The notes: generated from the letters alone by a model not told the origin. A stretch of DNA of 64,000 bases from Comamonadaceae bacterium (GCA_947447985.1 CANFLX010000004.1:1-64000), one strand, 5' to 3'. Shown: positions 16,971-29,800, counted from the stretch's first letter. Numbers and translations: made by a program.

Positions 16971-18644
16971 TTAAAACAAGCCCACCACCCTGCCTTGCGC
17001 ATCGATGTCGATGTGCTCCGATGACGGCACTTTGGGCAGACCCGGCATGGTCATGATGTCGCCGCAGACCATCACCACAAACTCAGCACCTGCGGCCAAG
17101 CGCACCTCGCGCACATTGACCACGTGGCCGCTGGGCGCGCCGCGAAGGGACGGATCGGTAGAAAAAGAATATTGCGTCTTTGCCACGCAGACGGGGTAGT
17201 GGCCGTAGCCCGCGTCTTGCAGGCGCTGAATCTCGGCGCGCACCTTGGCGTCTGCCGTAATGTCACTGGCGCCATAAATTTTGGTTGCGACTGCCTTCAT
17301 CTTTTCCCACAGGGGCAGGTCGTCTTCGTAAACAAAGCGGAAGCCCTCGTCCTTTTTGGCCGCCAATGCCACCACTGCATGCGCCACTTCTTCCGCGCCT
17401 GCGCCGCCCTTGGCCCAGTGGCGGGCGGAAAGCACGGGCACCTGCAAATGGGCCAGCTTGCTTTGCAGCAGATCCAACTCGGCGGCCGTGTCAAAGGTGA
17501 AGTGGTTCATCGACACCACACAGGGTAGGCCGTAGTGCTTGTGCACGTTGTTGACGTGGCGCTCCAGGTTCGCAATGCCTTGGGCCAAGGCCGGCAGGTT
17601 CTCCTGATTGAGATCTTTGAGGTCGCAGCCACCGTGGTATTTGAGAGCGCGAATCGTGCCAACCAGCACCACCGCCGAAGGCCGCAAGCCGGACTTGCGG
17701 CACTTGATATCGACAAACTTTTCCGCCCCCAGGTCAGCTCCGAAACCAGCTTCTGTGACCACGTAGTCGGCCAGCTTGAGCGCCATTTTGGTTGCGAGTA
17801 CAGAGTTACAGCCATGGGCAATATTGGCAAACGGGCCGCCGTGGATGAAGGCGGGGTTGTTCTCCAGTGTTTGCACCAGGTTGGGCTTGAGCGCCTCGCG
17901 CAGCAGCACCGTCATGGCGCCGTGCGCGTTGAGGTCGCGTGCGCGCACCGGCGCCAAGGCTCTTGTGTAGCCGATCACGATATTGCCCAAGCGCTCTTTG
18001 AGGTCGGCCAGGCTGGTGGCAAGGCAAAAAATAGCCATCACTTCCGACGCCACCACAATGTCAAAACCATCCTGGCGGGGATAGCCGTTGCCCGGCCCGC
18101 CCAGTGAGGCGGTGATGTCTCGCAACGCCCGGTCGTTCATGTCCATCACCCGCTTCCAGGTGATGCGTCGCACATCAATCCCTAGCGCATTGCCATGGTG
18201 GATGTGGTTGTCAATGAGCGCGGCCAATAAATTGTTGGCCAAAGCGATCGCGTTGAAGTCACCGGTGAAATGCAGATTGATGTCTTCCATAGGCACCACC
18301 TGCGCGTGGCCGCCTCCGGCCGCGCCCCCCTTCATGCCAAAAACCGGCCCCAAACTGGGTTCGCGCAGGCAAATGATGGCTTTTTTGCCAATCCGGTTGA
18401 GCGCATCGCCCACGCCCACGGTGGTGGTGGTCTTTCCCTCACCAGCCGGCGTGGGGCTGATGGCGGAAACCAGGATCAACTTGCCATCGGGGCGGTCCGC
18501 CAGGCTGTGTGCATAGTCGAGTGAAATTTTGGCCTTGTAGCGCCCATACATGTCGACCGCGTCTTCAGGAATGCCCAGCCCCTGAGCAATTTGGCCAATG
18601 GGCAACATGTGCGCCGCCTGGGCAATCTCGATATCTGAAAGCAC
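16971..18644 (-). CDS. fhs: Formate-tetrahydrofolate ligase
   Basis: The enzyme joins formate to tetrahydrofolate with ATP, feeding one-carbon metabolism. Family motifs include the nucleotide-binding [33 protein letters not shown] and [12 protein letters not shown]. With a GTG start at 18644 the protein has 557 residues, the usual length, and starts just before SDIEIAQAA. The frame is open back to an ATG at 18716 (581 residues), but those extra residues are unlike the family, so I prefer the shorter form and am unsure of the start. A repeat-like TTACTTTTTACTTA element lies just before the chosen start. Confidence 0.92.
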   Translation of the reverse strand: MLSDIEIAQAAHMLPIGQIAQGLGIPEDAVDMYGRYKAKISLDYAHSLADRPDGKLILVSAISPTPAGEGKTTTTVGVGDALNRIGKKAIICLREPSLGPVFGMKGGAAGGGHAQVVPMEDINLHFTGDFNAIALANNLLAALIDNHIHHGNALGIDVRRITWKRVMDMNDRALRDITASLGGPGNGYPRQDGFDIVVASEVMAIFCLATSLADLKERLGNIVIGYTRALAPVRARDLNAHGAMTVLLREALKPNLVQTLENNPAFIHGGPFANIAHGCNSVLATKMALKLADYVVTEAGFGADLGAEKFVDIKCRKSGLRPSAVVLVGTIRALKYHGGCDLKDLNQENLPALAQGIANLERHVNNVHKHYGLPCVVSMNHFTFDTAAELDLLQSKLAHLQVPVLSARHWAKGGAGAEEVAHAVVALAAKKDEGFRFVYEDDLPLWEKMKAVATKIYGASDITADAKVRAEIQRLQDAGYGHYPVCVAKTQYSFSTDPSLRGAPSGHVVNVREVRLAAGAEFVVMVCGDIMTMPGLPKVPSSEHIDIDAQGRVVGLF

Positions 18645-18932
18645 GTCGCGATCCAATCTAAGTAAAAAGTAACTTACAGAAAAGCCTACCCGCGCAGCGG
18701 AATTCAGGCTTGCCATGGGACGGGCCGAGTTTATGGCTGGCCAGGTTCCGGGGAAACGCTTGATTCACGCCAACAAATTCTGCAATATGGTGCAGGCAGA
18801 CGCGGGTCGATTGTTAGCGGGTAAATACCGATGGGTCGGGTGCCGTCCTTGCCATGGGCGCAGGGGTTTCTGCTCGCCATGTTTCCGTCCCAAGTCGCGG
18901 TTCTTGAATTTGCTGAAAATTTAAGCAGTCTC

Positions 18933-18960
18933 TTGGGGCAATGGCGGTGCAAAGTACAAT
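18933..18960 (+). promoter_or_regulatory. Probable sigma-70 promoter of the tRNA-Ile gene
   Basis: TTGGGG at 18933 and TACAAT at 18955 are separated by 16 bases. The mature tRNA starts 10 bases after the -10 hexamer, so transcription would begin at or just before the tRNA 5' end. The rest of 18645-18932 shows no gene. Confidence 0.55.
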
Positions 18961-18969
18961 CAGTTCCTC

Positions 18970-19252
18970 GGGCCTATAGCTCAGTTGGTTAGAGCAGAGG
19001 ACTCATATTTTTCAAATGTGCCTTGCGCGTGGAAACTGTGCAAGGGATGGTGTCAAAGTCGGCGAAAGCTAAGTGCAGCCATGCATACGCCAACGCCGAG
19101 CCAAGCTTGGGGAGAAATTTCCTTGAAGGTGTAGAGACTTGACGGCACCCACCTAAGGCGCAAGCTACGGTGAAGGCAAAGTCCAGGGAGCAGTGAAAGC
19201 TGCACAAACCGGAATCCTTTGGTCCCAGGTTCAAGTCCTGGTGGGCCCACCA
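18970..19252 (+). tRNA. ileX: tRNA-Ile(CAU), interrupted by a group I intron
   Basis: The exons are 18970-19006 and 19213-19252 and join to a 77-base tRNA with the CCA end encoded. The acceptor stem is GGGCCTA/TGGGCCC, the D arm GCTC/GAGC, the anticodon stem GAGGA/TCCTT, the anticodon CAT and the T arm CCAGG/CCTGG. A CAU anticodon could mean Met or Ile. The body and the known intron-bearing relative in Azoarcus indicate tRNA-Ile whose C34 is changed to lysidine by TilS and reads AUA codons. The intron lies directly after the anticodon, between positions 36 and 37. The gene is essential, so splicing must be efficient. Confidence 0.93.
19007..19212 (+). ncRNA. Group I intron (Azoarcus-like, subgroup IC3), self-splicing ribozyme
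   Basis: This 206-base intron lies in the anticodon loop. P1 is visible: exon CAT plus intron ATTT pair with AAAT plus GTG across a TTC loop, placing the required U-G wobble at the 5' splice site. P2 is CCTTGC/GCAAGG with a GAAA tetraloop. Core blocks GTGTCAAAG, GCCGAGCCAAGC, GAAGGTGTAGAGACTTGACGG and AAGTCCAGGGAG match my recollection of the Azoarcus pre-tRNA-Ile ribozyme (about 205 bases). It ends ACAAACCGG with the terminal G at 19212. It contains no open frame for a homing endonuclease. Confidence 0.92.
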
Positions 19253-19257
19253 AAAGT

Positions 19258-19292
19258 AAAAAGCCACTGATTGAGTTCAGTGGCTTTTTTTT
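19258..19292 (+). terminator. Rho-independent terminator after tRNA-Ile
   Basis: The hairpin AAGCCACTGA / TCAGTGGCTT, with loop TTGAGT, is followed by a run of eight T. It begins a few bases after the encoded CCA end and should end the pre-tRNA transcript. Confidence 0.9.
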
Positions 19293-19388
19293 GCCCTTTT
19301 CTTCCCTTTTTGTAGGTTTGTGTAGGCGTTTTAGGCCCTGTCTCAGTATGGTGTTGCGATCTATTTCTAGTGTTGTTAAGGATGGCTT

Positions 19389-20753
19389 ATGTTTGATTCG
19401 GTGAGCGAAGTTGCGCAGTCGCGTGCGCGGACAGTGGGCGGACGTGTTTTTGCTTTGGTGGCAACGATGGCGCTGGGCATTGCGCCAGCGGTCGCCCAGG
19501 ACCTCAAAGCAGTGATGACCGATGTGCTCAAAACCCATCCGCGCTTGGCGGCGGCACGCAATGACGTGGGATCCGCCGAAGCCAAAGTCAATGACACCTG
19601 GCGCCGCGCCTGGACGCCGAATTTTGACTTGAACGCCGAACGGGGCGTTCAGCGCTATGAGTCGCTTGCCAATGACAGCGCCTTGGATTACCAGCGCTAC
19701 GGTATTCGCGCTACGCAGCAGTTGTATGACTTTGGCAAGACGGGTCACCAAGTGGCGGAAACGCAAGCGGTACTCAACCAAAGCAAGGCCTTGGCAAGTG
19801 GCGCCGAGTCTGGACTGTTGTTGGAGGCCCTGTCCGCGCACTGGAGCTACGTGCGGGCGGACAAGCTGCTGGGCATTGCGCGCCAGTCCGAGGAAAGCGT
19901 GCGTCGCCAGGCAAAGATCGAGTCGTCCATGGTGGAGTTGGGCAAGGGCTATGAGTCCAATGTGCTGCAAGCCAAGGTTCAGTTGACATCTGCAGAGTCC
20001 CGGACCTTGCGTGCCGAGGGTGCGCTCGATATCGCGCAGGCCCGCGTGAAAGCGGTATTTGCCGACGCCACGGGCAAGTTGGATTACAAGGTCTTGTCGG
20101 TGGCCAAAGCGGACATGCTTCCCAAGTCATTGGACGAAGCGATTGCCATCGCGTTGCAGAACAACCAGCAAATTCAGGTCGGTACCCACCGCTCACAGGC
20201 CATCCAAGAGCGCATCAGCTCGACCGACGCCAAGGAATTTTTGCCCCGCTTTAACCTGATTGCCGAGAAAAACGGCCGAAAAAACACCGACGGCATGTCC
20301 AACGAGCGCATGTTTGGTGACGACAAGGTGTATGTCCAATTTCTGTACAACTTCAACGCGGGTGGTGCAGGCCAGAGCGCGGTAGAGGCTGTGAAGCGCG
20401 ACTTTGCGGCCAGTGTTTCGCGTGAAGTGGAAACCAAGCAGCTGGTGGAAGAGCAGGTCAGTATTGCCTGGCGCAATTACCAGGTTGCAGTTGATAACCG
20501 CAAGACGCTGGCGAACCTGGTGCGCATTGCGGCCAAGTTCTACGAGATGGCCGTCGCCGAGCGTCAAATGGGTCGCCGAAGCCTGCTCGAACTGCTCAGC
20601 GCAGAGCTGTCGCTCATCAGCGCACTGGGCGATCTGACATCCACCGAGGCCGATGCTGCTATTGCCTCTTTGACGCTGCTCCAGTCGGTAGGCCGTTTGG
20701 ATTTGAACAGCTTTGAATTGAAGTCGGTAGATGCCGTGCTTCCCAAGCTCTAA
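19389..20753 (+). CDS. TolC-family outer-membrane channel of type I secretion (first copy)
   Basis: A 454-residue TolC/LapE-type protein. A signal peptide ends near ALGIAPAVAQ (about residue 36). Two repeated halves follow, each with long helical coiled-coil segments and short beta-strand segments, the duplicated TolC plan. It precedes, on the same strand, the giant Calx-beta gene and then ABC and HlyD genes, so it probably forms the outer-membrane exit duct for the giant protein. A ribosome binding site (AAGGAT) precedes the ATG. A second TolC-like protein lies at 56007-57251, and which channel serves which exporter cannot be told from sequence. Confidence 0.9.
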   Translation: MFDSVSEVAQSRARTVGGRVFALVATMALGIAPAVAQDLKAVMTDVLKTHPRLAAARNDVGSAEAKVNDTWRRAWTPNFDLNAERGVQRYESLANDSALDYQRYGIRATQQLYDFGKTGHQVAETQAVLNQSKALASGAESGLLLEALSAHWSYVRADKLLGIARQSEESVRRQAKIESSMVELGKGYESNVLQAKVQLTSAESRTLRAEGALDIAQARVKAVFADATGKLDYKVLSVAKADMLPKSLDEAIAIALQNNQQIQVGTHRSQAIQERISSTDAKEFLPRFNLIAEKNGRKNTDGMSNERMFGDDKVYVQFLYNFNAGGAGQSAVEAVKRDFAASVSREVETKQLVEEQVSIAWRNYQVAVDNRKTLANLVRIAAKFYEMAVAERQMGRRSLLELLSAELSLISALGDLTSTEADAAIASLTLLQSVGRLDLNSFELKSVDAVLPKL

Positions 20754-20780
20754 AAAGCCAACACAGACAGCGCTAAGTAC

Positions 20781-20796
20781 CCCCGTCGAGACGGGG
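20781..20796 (+). other. Short hairpin between tolC and the giant gene
   Basis: CCCCGT and ACGGGG pair across a CGAG loop and are followed by TTTG, too weak for a full terminator. It lies in the 95-base gap before the giant gene and could attenuate read-through or merely be chance. No strong promoter was found in the gap. Confidence 0.3.
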
Positions 20797-20848
20797 TTTG
20801 AATGAAAAAAATTGAGTCCGGCGTCAAGCCCTGATCAGAGCAGTCACT

Positions 20849-23800
20849 ATGAACAAGAAAACCAGCCCCAATTCCACAGAACGCTTCGTAGTGGAGGCGC
20901 AACCCGAGTCTGCCTTGGGAGTGGCAAGCAGTTCTGATCAGCTGCTGGAGCAATTGATTGCCTACCTGAGTGCCCGCGGCTCCGACCAGGACAACGACCT
21001 GGTCGTGATTTTGGAGGCGGCAGGTTGGGCGGGCTTGACCGCGGTGCAGATTCAGTATCTGTTGCAGCAATTCAAGGAGGCTGCAGAAGCGCCGCAAACG
21101 CAGTACGTTCAAGCTGCGGCTACCCCGCAAACGACCAGTGACGCAGCGCCTGCTGACAGCACCACGGCGCGCGCAGCAGGCGACGCTGCTGCAACGCCAG
21201 CGGCTGCCGAGCAAGCCGCGCGCACCCCTGCGCCCAGCACAGACGGCACTTTTGCGCAGCAAATCTTGGAGCAGCTGGGCCAGGGCGCCATTCCCCAGGT
21301 CACCAACCCGAGCACCACCGTCGGCAAAACCGCTGCTCCGGCCGGGTCTGCGGCTGACTTTTCGCCGATGGGCGATGCCGTGCTCAAAGCACTCAACAGC
21401 GGCGCCGTGCCCGTGGTTTCCGAGCGGACGGATACACAGTCCAATGCCGGTGCGCCCGCCGGTGTGTCTCAGCCGACCACGCCGCCGCTGCAGGTTCCAA
21501 TCACCGCGCCCGCAGGCTCGCTGGCGCCCTCAGTTTCTCTGACAGGCAATGCCACGGGTCCGACGCAGGTGAGCAGCAACGGCACGAGCACGTCCGGAAA
21601 CTCGGTCAGCCGCATGCCGGCAACGAGCGCTTTGGCGGGCGGGTCGGAGGCCACCAATGCATCTTTGCTGACTCCCTATGTGGAGCAAAAGGTCAGCACC
21701 ACCGGCGCCTTGGTTTCGACGCCGGTCGTTCAGGGTTCCACCGAGTCGGGCAACACCCGAACCACAACGTCGTACGTGCAGCCCGCAGCCGCAGAAGTGC
21801 TCGGCGGAACCGTTACCATTACCCAGGCTGCCAAATCCGCAGCACCGGCGGCGCCCGCTGCCGTGGCGCCGCCCAATCCGTTTGGCAACGTCACCCTGAG
21901 TTTCGCGGGGACTGACGAGTCCGAGCCGCTCCAATCCGGCAGCACAGACCTGAATTTGCCACGCCAGATTCACGAAGGAACTTCGCCGTCTGGCGCGACC
22001 CCCGTCAATCTGCTGGTCGCCCGCATCAACCCCTTGATGCCCGACGACATTCCTTTTGTGATTAAAGGATTGAACGGCCTGGCCGACGTGATTGACGTGC
22101 GCGGCCCCGGTGTCATCAGCCTGACGGTGGACAGCGATGGAACCATTCACGGCAAGGTGCACCTTGACGGCGGGCAGTTTAGCCAGGTCTTGACCATCAA
22201 TATTCGCCAGGACGCGACGGTTGAAACGCTGGAGACCATGAACGTATCCCTCCAGGAGGGTCTGTTTGGCAAGCTGCTGTCAGGCAACCACGCGCTGGAC
22301 CTCAACGTCTTGAACGACGACTTGGCCACGGTCAGCGTGCATGCCAACGCATCACCCTATGACGGCCCCAACGCCAACGACACCCTGCCCCAAGTGGTGG
22401 AAGGCACGGGCGAGGGCGCCTACACCTTGGTCAGCTTCACGGTAACCCGCACCGTTCCGACTAACCACGGCCACGAGACCAGCGGCGGCGTGCCGCTCCT
22501 GGCCGATCGCATGGACTGGAACCTGCTGGTATCAGGTGCGGGCAACATCAGCGCCGCAGACGTTCATGCCGACGATTTGTCGGGCCATATTGATTTTGCA
22601 GAAGGCGAAATGAGCCGCGTGGTGACCATCCGCGTACTCCAAGACGCCTTGCGCGAAGACAGTGCTGAAAACCTCACGCTGCAGCTCAGCGCAGCACATT
22701 CAACGTACAGCCAGTTGGGCACCGATTCCGCAACCACGCGCATCGCCGACGACGATGGATTGGTGTCGATTGCACTAGCCACCGGCCAAGCCGCCAGTGA
22801 ACGCGAGGGCTCTGACAATGGGCAAGCGGTCCACGCGCTGACATTCACGGTGACCCGTAGCAACAGCCTGATGGCAGACACGTTTGACTACGACATCACC
22901 GGCATCAACCAAGACGACCTTGCCAGCGGTTCGATCACGGGCAATTCGGTGAGTTTTGCCGCCGGTGAGACCAGCAAGAACGTGACGGTTCTTATTAACC
23001 AAGACTTCAATGTGGAGTCTGATGAGGCCGTTACGCTCACTTTGCACGACGGCAGCTATGCGCAGGCCGATTCGAGTGCGGACCAGGCCAGCGTGACCGT
23101 TCTCAACGATGACAAAGTCTTGGTAACGATCGCGCCAGACCTTGACCAGGTCGTCGAAGGTACGGAAGTTGACGGTTTTGTCAACGTCATATTCACGGTC
23201 AGCCGTGTCCGGCCGGATTTCCATGATCCACTGATTCCACTGCCGGCCGACCAGATCGGTTGGACGGTCGATCTCAGCGGTGATTTGTCATCGGCCGATA
23301 TCGATTTGTCGAGTGGAACGGTTTCTTTTGCGGAGGGACAAACTGAGGCGACCATCACCATCCGTGTGCGCAAGGATTCGGTGCGCGAGGACCTCAATGA
23401 ACATCTGACGGTGGCTCTGGATGTCTCCTCCAGCAGCATCGCCGTGCTGGGCGACGGCAGCCAGGCTACTACAGAGGTGATCGACGACGACGGCCTGTGG
23501 CGCGTGACCTTGGCGGATGGGCAGGACCCGTCCGTCGATGAGGGTACCGAAGTGGACCAGCAAAGCCTGACCCAGCTGCCCGTGACGGGCCAGAGCCAAT
23601 CCTCGGTCAGCTTCCTGACCAATGCAGGCACGGTGGTAAGCACCGCACACCACCTGAGCGACTTTGACCCCTACCTGTCGCAGTTCAGCTTCGGCGGCGG
23701 CTATGTTTCCAATGACAACGCCCTTGCGTCTGTCCGTCAGGTCGTGCAAGTTAGCGCTACAAAAATGACGTTTTGGGCGGTGATTGAAGAGTCTCCTTAC

Positions 23801-26800
23801 GCCAAAGCCATCAAAGTTCAGGTGCAAGAGGTCAATGGCGGGCTTGAGTTCAAACCGGTGGTGCAAAAATATTTCACGGCAGCCAACATTGGCGCCGTTG
23901 CCGATTTGGAAATTGGCGGCACCTCCCAGCCCCTTGCCACGTCGGTCGATGCCGCTGGGTATGGATTGCACGACATTGAGTTGGCCTTCCGTACGGCAGC
24001 GCCCTCCATGGACAGTTTCACGGTTGCCGATTCCAGCCACTACCTGCCAACGGGCTTAGGTAAGTTTTTGGCGACGTCTCACACCCTGGCCGAGTTTCAA
24101 CCAGGCGCGTCCACCTTCAGCCTGGGTGGCACCTACATTCCCTACAACGCAGCCAACCCCACACCGACGGTTCGTGAAGTGGATTGGCTGAGTCCCACCT
24201 CCATGAATTTCTGGGTGGTGATGTCTGACCCCCAGTACACCAAGGCTGTCAAAGTTCACGCGGAGCAGGTCAGCGGCGGCATCCAATTCACCGCCCTATC
24301 GGCGCAGTACACCAACAATGCGGGTTCGCCTTATCAGACGCTGACGGACTTCGGCGTAGGCTTCAACAATATGGGCGTGTCCACAGCCTCCAACCTGGGG
24401 GGCTACGGCATCAGCAGCTTCACAGCGAAGTTTGCGCAAAGTTTGGATAGCATCCCCACAGAAAGCATTTGGCTCGGTGATGACAACAACTACCTGCCAA
24501 GCGCGGGCACGACCGTTAGCACCTCCTACACACTTGACGCATTCAATGCTGGTGCTTCGGCGCTGCAAATGGGTGGTGGTGATGTGGCAGACGACAATGC
24601 CACAGCGCGTATTACCGAGGTGGTGCGGGTCGACGCCGACCACCTGACCTTCTGGGCTGCCATTGAAGAAGACGGAGCGGTCAAGGCCGTCAAGGTCGAG
24701 GCCACCCAGCACAATGGAAGCATCGTGTTCAACACGGTGGAGGCCAAGAATTTTGCGCTGACAACCATTGACCAAATCAGCAGCTTTGAAGACGGCGGAA
24801 CCACCGAAAGCATCGCAGCGCGCGATTCCGCCGCTGGTTATGGTCTGCACCATTTCGAAGCCGCTTTTGGCGAGTTGGCCTACGCCTCGCAGGCGGTGAA
24901 CTTTCTGGTTACCCGCACCAATGGCACGCAAGCGGACACGGTGGCGTACACCATCAACGGCTTGCAAACCTCGGATCTCGCAGATCCAAATTCCGGAGAG
25001 CTCTCAGGGGTGCTTGAGTTTGCACCCGGTGAATTTGAGAAGACCGTCACCGTGATGGTTCGCAAGGACGCGACCATTGAACACGACGAGCCGGCCACCA
25101 TCTCGCTCGACGACAGCGACAGCCTGTATTCGCACACCGATCCAGAAGCGGCCACCGCAACCGTCATTGTCCGCAACGACGACTTCTTGCAAACCGAGAT
25201 AGCGGCAGACCAACCCACGGTGTGGGAAGGCAACCCCGATGGTCAGGATGGAAGCACCACGGTGACGTTCACCGTGACCCGGTCTTCTTCGAGCGGTAAT
25301 CCTGCTGACCTGATTGCAGACGATGTGCCATGGGCAGTGGATACCACGGTGGACGGTGGCGTGAGTGCCAACGATATTGATCCTGCCTTTTTGCAAGGTC
25401 TGGTGCATTTCGATGCGGGTCAGACAACTGCAACCATCACCGTGCGCGTGGTGCGCGATACGCTGGTGGAGTCGGATGAGGTTTTGACCGTACGGCTGTC
25501 GGCGTCGGACACCAGCACGCCTTCGCCCGATGCCGACTCGGCGGGCACAGTGGTTCTGGACGACGATCCCACCATTTCCTTTGCCGCGCCACCGCAGACG
25601 GTTATTGAAGGCAACACGATGCACTTCACCGTGAGTCGCGTCTCTGGTTTCGGCACCTCTTTTGATGTGGGTTATCGCATCGTGCCGGTATCGGCGAATA
25701 TGACTTCGGTGTCAGAAAGTGATCTGACGACGACGGGCACACTGCACTTTGGTGCCGATGACACGAGCGCAACCATTGACCTTTCCACGATCAATGACCA
25801 ACTGGTCAACGGCGACCAAAAGTTCGTCGTGGTCTTGAACAACGATACCGCCGGTATCCACATCGACGGCGCCACGGCCGAAGGAACCATCCTGAGCGAT
25901 GATTCCGAAGTTGGCATTGAGACTTTGGAAGTCCTCAGCGCCGTTCCTGGGCTGGTGACCTACCAGGTGGTTCTGTACCGCAGCGCCAATACCGCCGGTG
26001 AATTGACCGTGAACATCGGCCTGAACCCCGTGGGTGAGAACCCGGCCGATGTGGGCTTGTTCGAGTTTTCTAGCGGCTTGAGCAGCGCCCCCGGCGACCT
26101 GCCACAGGTCACTTTTGCCGACGGCGTTGATTCGGTGGTAGTCACGTTCACCGCACCGGCCGGCATGATCTCGCGTGGCGTCAATACCTTCGAGGTGCGC
26201 CTGACCGAAGTCGGCGACGCCGATACCAACAATTACATTCTCGGCGTCGACGCTGCGCGCGCCCAGATCCAGCCCGACGGCGTGGACATCAGCGTGGTGG
26301 CCGTGAATGCCAAGACCTTGGAGGGCACGAGCGCCTCCGTGGCACAAACCTTTGAAATCCGGCTGTCGCAGGCAGCGGCTGCCGACGTGGTGGTGCACTG
26401 GACTGCGGCAGCCTATGGCGACGTCAATACCGACCCCAGTTTGGTTGCCACGGCAAACGACTTTTTAGGCGGGGCATTGCCCCGCGGTGACGTGACATTT
26501 GCGCAGGGTGAAACGGTCAAGACCATCACACTGATGACATCGCCCGACAGCGTGGTCGAAAAGAGCGAGTTTTACACCGTTCAGCTCGTCTCCAACACAG
26601 GCCCCGCGGGCATCGCAGCTGGCCAGGCCTTTGGCCAGATCATGAACGACGATGCCACCCTCGGGTTTGACAACGTCCAATACACCTTTGACGAAGGCAG
26701 CACCACCGCGGGCGGCACCGTCATCGCCACCGTTTTGCGCGATGGATTTGCGCGCAGCAGCGTGAGCGCGTCGTGGAAAGTGGTGCTGCTTGACAGTGCC

Positions 26801-29800
26801 AACAACCATGCTGTCGCCGGCGATTTCGCCTCTGGCCAAGACGGTCTGGGCAACAACAACGGACTGCCCAGTGGACGTGTCGAAATGGTCGCTGGTGTGG
26901 CCAACTTGCCAGTGAGCATCCACCTGGTGGGCGACAACACGCTGGAGTTGGGCAAAGACTTCCAAATTGTCATGTTCGACGCGGGCCCAGGTACCGTGCT
27001 GGACAGCGCACGCACATCGGCCACGGTGACCGTGGCCAACGATGACATGGTCTTTAGCATTTCCAGTGTCACCGTGGCGGACGTCACCACGGCTGCAAGC
27101 ACAGCGGTGTTGGACGCGCCAGTGGTCACCGAGGGCCAAGCTGCCAGTACTTCAAGCTTCCAGGTCACCGTCCACCGCGACGGCGACACCCGGCAAGCTG
27201 CCACTGTGTTGTGGAACGTGGCAGGCAGCGGGGATAGCCCTGCTACGGTGGGCACACTCAGCGCAGCCACCACCGACATCGTCAAACCCAGCAGTACCTT
27301 GCTGTACTTTGGCGCTGGCGTGTCGGACGCGACTTTCACCATCACCGTCAAAGGCGATGACGTGCTCGAAAGCGTCGAGCAACTCACTGCGTCTTTGGTT
27401 TCCGCGGGCAATGCCGCCACGGGCGTGATTGACACGGCGCACAACAGTGCCGTGGTGCGCGTTGGTAACGACGACAGTGTCATCAGCTTTGCTGCAGACA
27501 GTGTCAATACAAGCCAAGCCGCCACTGTGGCGGGCAAAGAGAACACCCCGGGCGCTTTCACCTATACCGTTACGCGCAGTGGAGACCTGAGCCGCGCCGA
27601 TGTGGTTTACTGGGTGCTTGATTTCACCGGCAAAACCGCCAATGCGGATGACTTTGGCCCCGAAAATCTGAGTGGTACCGTGCAATTTGCACCAGGCAGT
27701 GCGACCGCGACCTTCACCGTGGTGCCAGCCAACGACAACATCCAGGAATCGGACGAAAGCTTTGGTATCAACCTGGTGGCGCCTGACAGTGGTTCCGGCA
27801 TGAAGCTGGGCGCTTTGGTCAGCACCAGCGGCACACTGCTCAATGACGATGTCTCGGTGACCGTGAGCGCCACGACCGCGCCCGCCAGCGAGGGCGACAG
27901 TGGTACGGGTACTTACACCTTCACGCTGCACCGCACCGGCGATCTTTCCCAAGCCACCGTTGCAGACTGGTCGGTTGCAGGTGCAAGCCTGAAGGACGGC
28001 AATGGCGTGGTACGCGCCGCGGCACTGCCCAATGGCCAATTCTCAGGCAGCACCAGTGGCCAAGTGGTCTGGGCTGCGAACGAAGTGGACAAAACGATTA
28101 CGGTGCAGGTCAGCGGTGACCAACGGGTGGAAGGCGACCAGGCCTTCAAACTCAACCTCACTGCCAACAGCGCAACCGCCGCACACAACGATGTGCAGGC
28201 CGATGGCTTCTATGGCGTGGTGCATGACGATGATGCGACCATCGCGATCACGGCGGGCACCGCCGCGGTCGTTGAAGGCAAAGCCGGCACTTCTCAGGCG
28301 CTCACCTTCACCATTACCCGCACTGGCGACATGTCCAGCCTGGTTGAGGCCGATGTGGTCCTCGCCAACAGCAACACAGCCAACCATGTGGTGGTGGGCA
28401 GCCAAAGCGTCCAGGCCGCGGGTGTGTCTTACACCACCGTTGCGGGCGCTTCCGCCGGTGCCGGCGACACGCCTCAGCATGGCGCGGTAATTGCGCACGT
28501 GGTGTTCAACCCCAATGGCAACACCATCACTATCACCAGCGCTGGCGGCCAAACACAAACGCTGCCCGTGTTTGCCAACGACCAGTCGGCAACCTTAAGC
28601 GTCACGCTCAATGGCGATGACGTCTTTGAAAGTGGCGAATCCTTGGTCTTGGGTCTGTCCAACGCAACCGCCGTTGCAAGCAACGTGGGTGCCTTGGCGC
28701 ACGTTGTTGTGGACAGTGCAGCAGCCACCGCAAGCACCGCGATCACCAACGACGACGTGATTTACAACGTTACCGCATCACGTGCCAGCCTGTTTGAGGG
28801 CATGTACAGCAATGTGGTCGATCAAGCGGTGATTGCACAAGACACCGTTACCAATCCCACCTACAGCTTTACGGTCAGCCGTTCCGGCAGCACCACAGGG
28901 TCGACCACTGTGGACTGGCGCCTGGTGGGCAATGGCGAAGTCCAAGTCAATGCCGATGACTTCTTGTCGTCTGCCAGCAGCCAGTACAACCTCCAAGTCC
29001 CCAACGACGGCATGCCCTCGGGTAAGCTGACTTTTGCTCCGGGTGAAACCAGCAAAGTGGTGACCGTTCAGTTCAACTCGGACAGCGTGATCGAAGGCGA
29101 TGAAGGCTTCCGCTTGGCGCTGACGTCCCCCCAAGGGAACGCCGAGGTGCATGACAGTGCTTCTGCAGTGCTGGTCAGCGATGACTACGGTGTCAACGTG
29201 CTGGCGCGCCAGACCACCGTGGTCGAAGGTGACCAAGGCGATGCGCAGCGCTTCCTGACCTATGACTTTGCTCGTGCAGGCAATACCGGCGCAGCGTACG
29301 ACGTCTACTGGAAAATCGACCTCACGGCCAATGGCGGCATCACAGCGGCCGACCTGGATTTGGCCAATTTGCCCGCGGGTGCGAGCTACGACGCAGGTAC
29401 CGGTTTGCTGACTGGCGTGATGCATTTCGATGCGGGCGTCACAGGCCGCGCCTTGAAGTTGCCCGTGGTCTCAGACTCCATCATGGAACTGGACACCAAG
29501 CAGGGATTGTTGTCGGTCTACAGCGACGCCGGTTTGAGCACCGCGATCCGCAATTCAGATAACACGAGTGATTTGAGCGCCAGCATCTCGCTGGCCGATG
29601 ACGACTCGCTGGTGCAGGTCACCGCCGTCTCCGCCGTCAAGGCCGAGGGCAACACCGGCTTCATGGAATACACATTCTCCGTCAGCCGCACCACCTTGAC
29701 CGGCAACGACGCACTCCAGCTGGGACAGACCAGCACCGTGCACTGGCATGTGGACGGCACGCAGGCGGGTATTACCGCCAGTGATTTTGTCTCGGGCCAA

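Noticed and set aside
19007-19212. Interpreting the split tRNA as a pseudogene disrupted by an insertion
   Set aside because: Both exons pair into a perfect tRNA and the insert has P1, P2, a conserved core and a terminal G of a group I ribozyme.
18989-19970. Minus-strand frames over the tRNA and tolC
   Set aside because: They run across the intron-containing tRNA and the TolC-like gene and have no protein-like features.
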